Below, piece by piece: positions 58,976-64,000 of a stretch of DNA of 64,000 nt (the stretch's first letter is position 1; every line of letters starts with the position of its first letter). A program made the position numbers and the translations under genes. Origin of the DNA: Armigeres subalbatus (Eukaryota; Arthropoda; Insecta; Diptera; Culicidae); the NCBI RefSeq assembly GCF_024139115.2, contig NC_085140.1, positions 161,536,452 through 161,600,451 on the forward strand. Reading direction: 5' to 3'. Below the pieces are notes generated by a model. It was not told the origin of the DNA and did not search any database. It saw nothing but the letters and a program-made list of their open reading frames with translations.

Positions 58976-59939
58976 AATTACAATGATATGGAAATGCTAA
59001 TATAATCTTCCAATCTTAGACGTACATTAGGGTGGCTCAAATTAGTATGGGAAAAACTTTTTTCAATTTGATGGGCCTCTTATTCGGTTCTGTTTGATGC
59101 CTGATGCTCTGGACAGTTTTCAATGGTCAACGTTTAGCTAACTGTTGAAGTTTATATCAATGTATGCAGAAATATCCAAAACAGTAATTGCAGTTGACGG
59201 CACTTACGATGACTATGATACTCACTCAGATCTTGAACAGAATGTTATGCAGAAATGCGAGAAGATTAGAGTTTGCCCGTTACGTTATTAACATTTCTTG
59301 GAAGTGTTTGAGCAAATTTCGTTTCTTTTACCTTTGAAAAGAAATAAATTCACCCCTACAACACTTCAGTAAAATGCTAATATCTTTGCCTAAAAAACTC
59401 TAATCTTCTCCCGGTTTTCAGCATAACATTCTGTATTTAATTCTACAAGAACTGAATGAGTATCATGGTTCTTGATCGTAAATTGTACCGTCTAACTGCA
59501 AATTACTGTTTTTGGATATTTCTGCATACATTTTTCCATATAAACTTTCAACGAGTTTAGCACCGCCCAAACGTTGACCGATTTGGCTGAAATTTTGTCC
59601 AGAGCATCAGGGCATCAGATAGAACCGAATAAGAGGGCGGCCCATCAAAAAATTTGAAAAAGTGTTTTTTGAGCCACCCTAATGTACATGTTCATGATAG
59701 ATATTCTTCCCTCCCCCTTCATACGGGAGTTTGGCAGAAGGAAGGTCGTGCGATATGTGCCATCTCAAATATTGCCCTCCGCTCGCTTTTAAATCGGCTT
59801 CTATAAAAACATTCTTCGTGCCTGCCGTACCCTAACGGAACTATCAGTTCTATACTTTCGCCTCTAATTCTATCATGAACATTGAACATGTACGTCTAAG
59901 TTTGGAAGATGATATTAGCATCTCCATATCATTGTAAAT
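58976..59939. mobile_element. Outer fold-back element around the TAGGGTGG MITE
   Basis: 58978-59027 (TTACAATGATATGG, then ATGCTAATAT, ending TTAGACGTACAT) is repeated inverted at 59888-59939 with few changes. Without the nested MITE it is about 300 bases. Confidence 0.75.
59028..59681. mobile_element. Nested long-hairpin MITE with TAGGGTGGCTCAAA ends
   Basis: TAGGGTGGCTCAAA at 59028 faces TTTGAGCCACCCTA ending at 59681. Inverted homology continues inward over more than 200 bases per side (ACTCTAATCTTCTC and CATAACATTCTGT blocks). The flanks ACGTACAT (59020-59027) and ATGTACAT (59682-59689) look like an 8-bp duplication with one change, although a TA duplication is also possible. Confidence 0.78.
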
Positions 59940-61285
59940 CGTTTAACTTCACGTAGGAGCAGGGTTTCGACTTTTCGTTTCAATGAGACCAAAGCAAGCG
60001 TTTTTCGGGCCAAGGGAAAATCTTGTTTCGTTGTTTATGTTGAGGATCATCTTTCACCCATCAATCTTTTCTTTAGAATTACCATTGGAAGATAAACGAA
60101 AATCTTGCCTGTTAGATGAAAATCCTTTTTCGTTTCATTACTTTTACCTCTCACTCACTTTTCGTGAGAATTATCGCAGAACAATTACAAAATTGCATGG
60201 CCGCGCCGGGATTCGAACCCAGAATAGTAACAACAATAGCTGTGGGGATGCGCTTACTTTAGCCACACCACCATGCTATCTGTATGAAGGCGTTAAGTTA
60301 TTCGTTCCACATAAGCTACTACCACTTGCATTTATGATGCCACGAAAAGACTCGAATATGAAAGAAAAAGAGCAAACCAACTTTTAGCGGCAATCGAAGT
60401 GAGCGAAAAATTGTTATCACTCTCCAGGCTGTTTTTCTTTCCCGAAAAGCGATTTCTCCCCGAAAACTTTCCTGAGGGAAAATCATGTGCTCCTGAGATT
60501 GAGTGAGCATTACGAACCCTGCGTAGGAGTAATACACTCAAAACATTAATTAATCATAAATTAATACCTAAGCAAAGTGAATCAACATATTCATCACTAC
60601 ATGGCTCGCCTGTTGCTCAGGTAAGGTAAGTAAAAAAAAGGGTTGCAGCAATTTGCTGGTTACTAAATCTGGTTACATACGAATTTCAGTAACCTAAGAG
60701 GAACACGTGTGCTGCTAGGGCGTTTTAAGTTCTATAGAGTTCAGACAGATTATTTTATAAATTGAGTTTTACACATTTTACTAGAATAGTAGTAGGGGAA
60801 CGGCTCGCCACTTCATCTCATAGCTCCTATTTCCATCCTATCAAAAACAAAGCAATGGAAACGAATTTGTTTTTTTTTATTATTTTTATATTTTTTTTCA
60901 GCAGTGAGCACACATGTTGACAAAAAGAAGCGACGAATTTGGTGCCGTATTTCTTTGTTTAGCGATGAGATGGATATATGTACAGTGAGATGGAGATCGG
61001 AACAGTTCCCCTAGTTAATATAAAGAATCTGTTTCGATGACTAATATACGTCGGGGTTCAGCAAAACCGCACCAAGCAAGCCTCAAAGAAAAATTACCCA
61101 TTTTCTTGCACAAATTTTCGTGTAGTATATACAATGAATCACATACAGTGGTTGGTTTCCTATCCGCTGCTGCCAGCAGCAGGCACGAATGTATTTGCAA
61201 AAATAGCCAGCATGAGTTAAGGACACTCCCACAGAAGCCAAGTTTCAAAGGGCAAAACATACTTTTGCATATAAACGATAAAGAC
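59940..61285. other. Non-coding DNA
   Basis: No gene is seen. It includes the tRNA-like relic at 60195-60283 and a short T-rich run at about 60870-60900. Confidence 0.45.
60195..60283 (-). repeat. tRNA-like relic
   Basis: On the minus strand TGTGGCTAAAGTAAGCGCAT resembles an A box and CTGGGTTCGAATCCCGG a well-paired T arm (B box). The acceptor arms do not pair properly, so this is a tRNA pseudogene or SINE head, not a functional tRNA. Confidence 0.45.
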
Positions 61286-62060
61286 GGATCCATAAAAAAC
61301 TGAAAAACGATCCATAAATAACATCTGAATGTTCTTTAAAATGCTACCATAAATCCATAAAATAGTTAATGAGATTCCATAAAGAATAATTTTTCGATCC
61401 ATAACTAAGCTAAAATTTAGCAATTAATTGGGAAATATGTTCCATTAACATGGTCAAGAAAAACAATTCAATTCTTGCTATTTTCCCATGATAATATGAC
61501 AAATGATCCATAAATCTTTGGAAAATGATCCATAAAAAACTATATTTTGATCCATACAACTTCAAATTTGCGCATTTTTTTATCGTGATGATGATCCATA
61601 ATGTCAGTAATATGATCCATAATTTTAGTCATATGATCCATAATTCTGGCCATTTGATCCATAACTTTGTTCAAATGATCCATAGTTTTTGGTGACATGA
61701 TCCATAAATTTTGATAAATGATCCATAGATTTTATAAAATGTGTGGATAAATTAATATAGTTTCATTGGCCTTCTTTCCAAGCATTATGGATCACATTAT
61801 CAAAATTATGGATCATATGACCAAAATTATGGATCATATGGCTGAAATTATGGATCATCATCAGGATATAAATTGCGCAAATTTGAAATTTTATGGATCA
61901 ATATATAGTTTTTAAGGATCATTTTTCAAAGTTTTATGGATCATAAAAATATTCTTTATGGAATCTCTCGAACTCTTTTATGGATTTATGGTAGCGTTTT
62001 ATGGAACATTCAGATGTTATTTATGGATCGTTTTTCATTTTTTTATGGATTGTTTTTCCA
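61286..62060. mobile_element. Fold-back made of GATCCATAA words
   Basis: Arms of about 115 bases at 61286-61403 and 61940-62060 match inverted (AAAAACGATCCATAAATAAC, ATCTGAATGTTC, CTACCATAAATCCATAAAA). Between them GATCCATAA occurs about every 22 bases in the left half. TTATGGATC occurs in the right half, with the switch at about 61745-61785. No ORF is supported. Confidence 0.85.
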
Positions 62061-62099
62061 CATTGAACGGTGCAAAGTAGGTTGTTGTTTCAGTAAGCT

Positions 62100-62262
62100 T
62101 GCTCGCGTTTTCGGGAGCACACCACTTGTTATGGATGCGGCACACAACTGTCATTTTTGTTGATTTAGCTTTGCTGCGTCGCAGCATGCGTGAAACAATG
62201 AAAATGACAGTTGTGCATTGCTTCCGTATCGAGTGGTGTGCCCCCGAAAACGCGAGCGCTTT
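62100..62262. mobile_element. Fold-back MITE, CACCACTCAATACG family (copy 3)
   Basis: GCTCGCGTTTTCGGGAGCAC and CACAACTGTCATTTTT at the left face their inverted copies at the right (AAAATGACAGTTGTG, CCCCGAAAACGCGAGC). The centre GCTTTGCTGCGTCGCAGCAT matches copy 2. Confidence 0.78.
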
Positions 62263-62788
62263 GAAACTTGGATTCCCTAAGGAGTTATCTTAACCACCTG
62301 AAGTTTGTATGGCGAAAGACATCTAACGCGGGTTTTCTCAATAGAAGGAACTTTTCACGAAAAACTATTTGGTACTAGGTTTGTAGGAAGGTGTCCCCTA
62401 TTACGCCTACCAAATATTTTTTTTTTTCGATTGAGGTGCTTATTTTCGAAACGTTAAACCTCAGATGCCTTTCGCCATACTGATTTCCGAAAGTTAACTC
62501 CTAGTGTGCCGCTGTAAGCACGCTCAAAGCAGGCGATTTATTGATCATAAATCGTATCAGATGTCCTTCTACCTTATAATTGAGGATATCCAACAACAAA
62601 TGTACGAATGAATTGATATGAATTATTTTTCGGTTTTCATTCTATGAACAAAATATCAAAAGTCAGTCGAAAAGGCGCTTGGTGCGGTTTCGCTGTATCC
62701 CGGCCATAAATCGGAAACAGTTTTACATATCTGTGGATGTTATTATTTTCTTACTATTTTTTAGTTTGTTATATCATAATATGCGTTA
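62263..62788. other. Non-coding DNA
   Basis: No gene or recognised repeat. Confidence 0.45.
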
Positions 62789-62921
62789 AAGATATTGATT
62801 TGGAAAATGTATTGGAGGTAACCACTTTCCCTTCGATGGGACTCGAACCCATGACCCATGGGTTCGAGTCCCATCGAAGGGAAAGTGGTTACCTCCAATA
62901 CATTTTCCAAATCAATATCTT
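62789..62921. repeat. Perfect 133-bp palindrome with tRNA-like B box in each arm
   Basis: Two 65-base arms are exactly complementary around a 3-base spacer (62854-62856). Each arm has GGGTTCGAGTCCCATCG (B-box-like) followed by a GGTTACCTCCAATACATTTT block. A single-armed relative is at 3341-3480. Confidence 0.96.
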
Positions 62922-64000
62922 CCACATAACGTACATATCCACATATGAGTTTTCATAACATTGTAAATTAACGTCCAAGTCGGGTGGTTTAATCCCCGGA
63001 AATAGGCAATTACCTTTGATTGAACTATTTTTTAGTTCCAACAGCTACTATCGAAACAATTCTACACATCCGATTGAAAATAAAGTTGAACCTGTTAAAC
63101 TTTTGTCAAGTCAATTAAAATCCACTGAGTTGTTTACTTCACTTGTCTAATCCGTACTAAGCAATACTTTCCTTGCCGGTCATGATATCAAAATCCATGA
63201 AAAGTTTAAAATCCTATCTGCCACTCACAGTCAATGCTGAACCGGTTGAAACTTCGGTCGTATCTGCTGGTGAACAACACAGCAAGGGGAAATTTTCCGG
63301 CTCATCTCAATTTGGTGAAAGATTGAAATCTTAAATTCTTATTTACAACTTATCACCTACTTTCCGTGCTGAATTCCACCACCCGTTCCATCGCCATCCA
63401 CGGAAATAACCCGCGCAGTAGGACAGTTGTTTATTCTACACACCGTTTTGGTTTGGCTGAAGTTTTGTGGGTGGTATTATAGCCGCTATGTCTAACGAGT
63501 GAAATTTGGAATTGTTTGCGCCAGCACTTTACCGTCCCGAAGAATAGCAGCGCCCGTTTTGCCATCAGACCGACGAATCTCATTTGTCGAACGTGTCGAT
63601 GGAAATTTAAGCCATGTTCCGGTGAAAGACACGACAACGGACTAGGACGTCATCGGTGTTCATTGTGATTACCTGAATTTCGAAAACCCGCTTGGGGAAA
63701 TCAGGGTAATATACTCTTTAAAGTGTAATTATTCGTATGAGCATTTTCTCCTCATATGACAATCAAGAAACATAGCTGAATTAGTAGCAGAAAAAATTAT
63801 TATTTATGAATGCATACACGTTTCTAAAAGTACCTACATGATTTTTTTGTGAGTGTTGAATCCAGGCTTGGCATTTACTCGCACAATGAGCTCAATGAGC
63901 AAAAAAAAGTTCATCAAAAATGAGCAACCAGACATCACGGTTATGATCAAAACATAAAAAAAGATGCTCTTCGTTGCGGGAAAAATGAGGAGCGGCGCTC
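62922..64000. other. Non-coding DNA to the window end
   Basis: The start (CCACATAACGTACATATCCA) continues the SINE-like homology with 3341-3480 for about 30 bases. No gene is recognised. Confidence 0.45.

Noticed and set aside
60195..60283. Functional tRNA gene
   Set aside because: Good B box and T arm, but the acceptor arm does not pair and the A box is imperfect.
1..64000. Endogenous viral sequence of the kind common in Aedes genomes
   Set aside because: None of the frames outside the RTE copies shows polymerase, nucleoprotein or helicase motifs; the RT motifs are of non-LTR type.

Overview
The window looks like a stretch of a large, repeat-rich insect genome, most likely an Aedes-type mosquito. 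The evidence is one recognisable insect gene with widely spaced short exons, tRNA-derived SINEs that resemble the Aedes Feilai family, several copies of an RTE-clade (JAM1-like) non-LTR retrotransposon, and a dense load of short inverted-repeat elements. The species call is an inference from remembered family features. No search was run.

The only host gene I can support is Shal (Kv4 voltage-gated K+ channel) on the minus strand. Three consecutive exons lie at 14578-14416 (filter, S6 and start of the tail), 14291-14103 (cytoplasmic tail with dileucine motif) and 12244-12083 (Ser/Pro- and Cys-rich tail). All have consensus splice sites and compatible phases. A weak candidate for an alternative last exon is at 10817-10695. 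The upstream Shal exons (T1 domain, S1-S5, first part of the pore loop) are not here, so they should lie beyond position 64000. If so, positions 14579-64000 are one intron of at least 49 kb, and every element to the right of the gene is intronic.

Region by region: 1-4900 holds a SINE with a 10-bp target duplication, an old non-LTR fragment, a SINE-like fragment and a MITE. 4902-8420 is a TTAA-flanked terminal-inverted-repeat element containing a 5'-truncated RTE copy and an array of about 150-bp repeats. 9.3-14.6 kb holds a MITE and the Shal exons. 15.8-27.1 kb holds hairpin MITEs, an imperfect 150-bp tandem array and a large fold-back built from GGCCGAAA words. 28254-33864 is one full-length RTE insertion (14-bp target duplication) split by a 2.29-kb terminal-inverted-repeat element with an 8-bp duplication. 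That inner element itself contains a perfect 132-bp palindrome. 34.3-40 kb has word-repeat arrays and tandem repeats. 40361-43451 is another RTE copy with disabling deletions. 44990-47660 is a hAT-like element (8-bp duplication) containing a TA-flanked element and a 23-bp minisatellite. 48.5-56 kb has tandem repeats and MITEs. 57060-58926 is a minus-strand RTE copy lacking its endonuclease and carrying a 234-bp MITE. 59-62.9 kb has nested fold-backs, a GATCCATAA-word fold-back and a perfect 133-bp palindrome carrying a tRNA-like B box.

None of the RTE copies is intact. The most useful content is the datable order of insertions and a recurring architecture: long fold-backs made of short degenerate words whose orientation flips at the centre.
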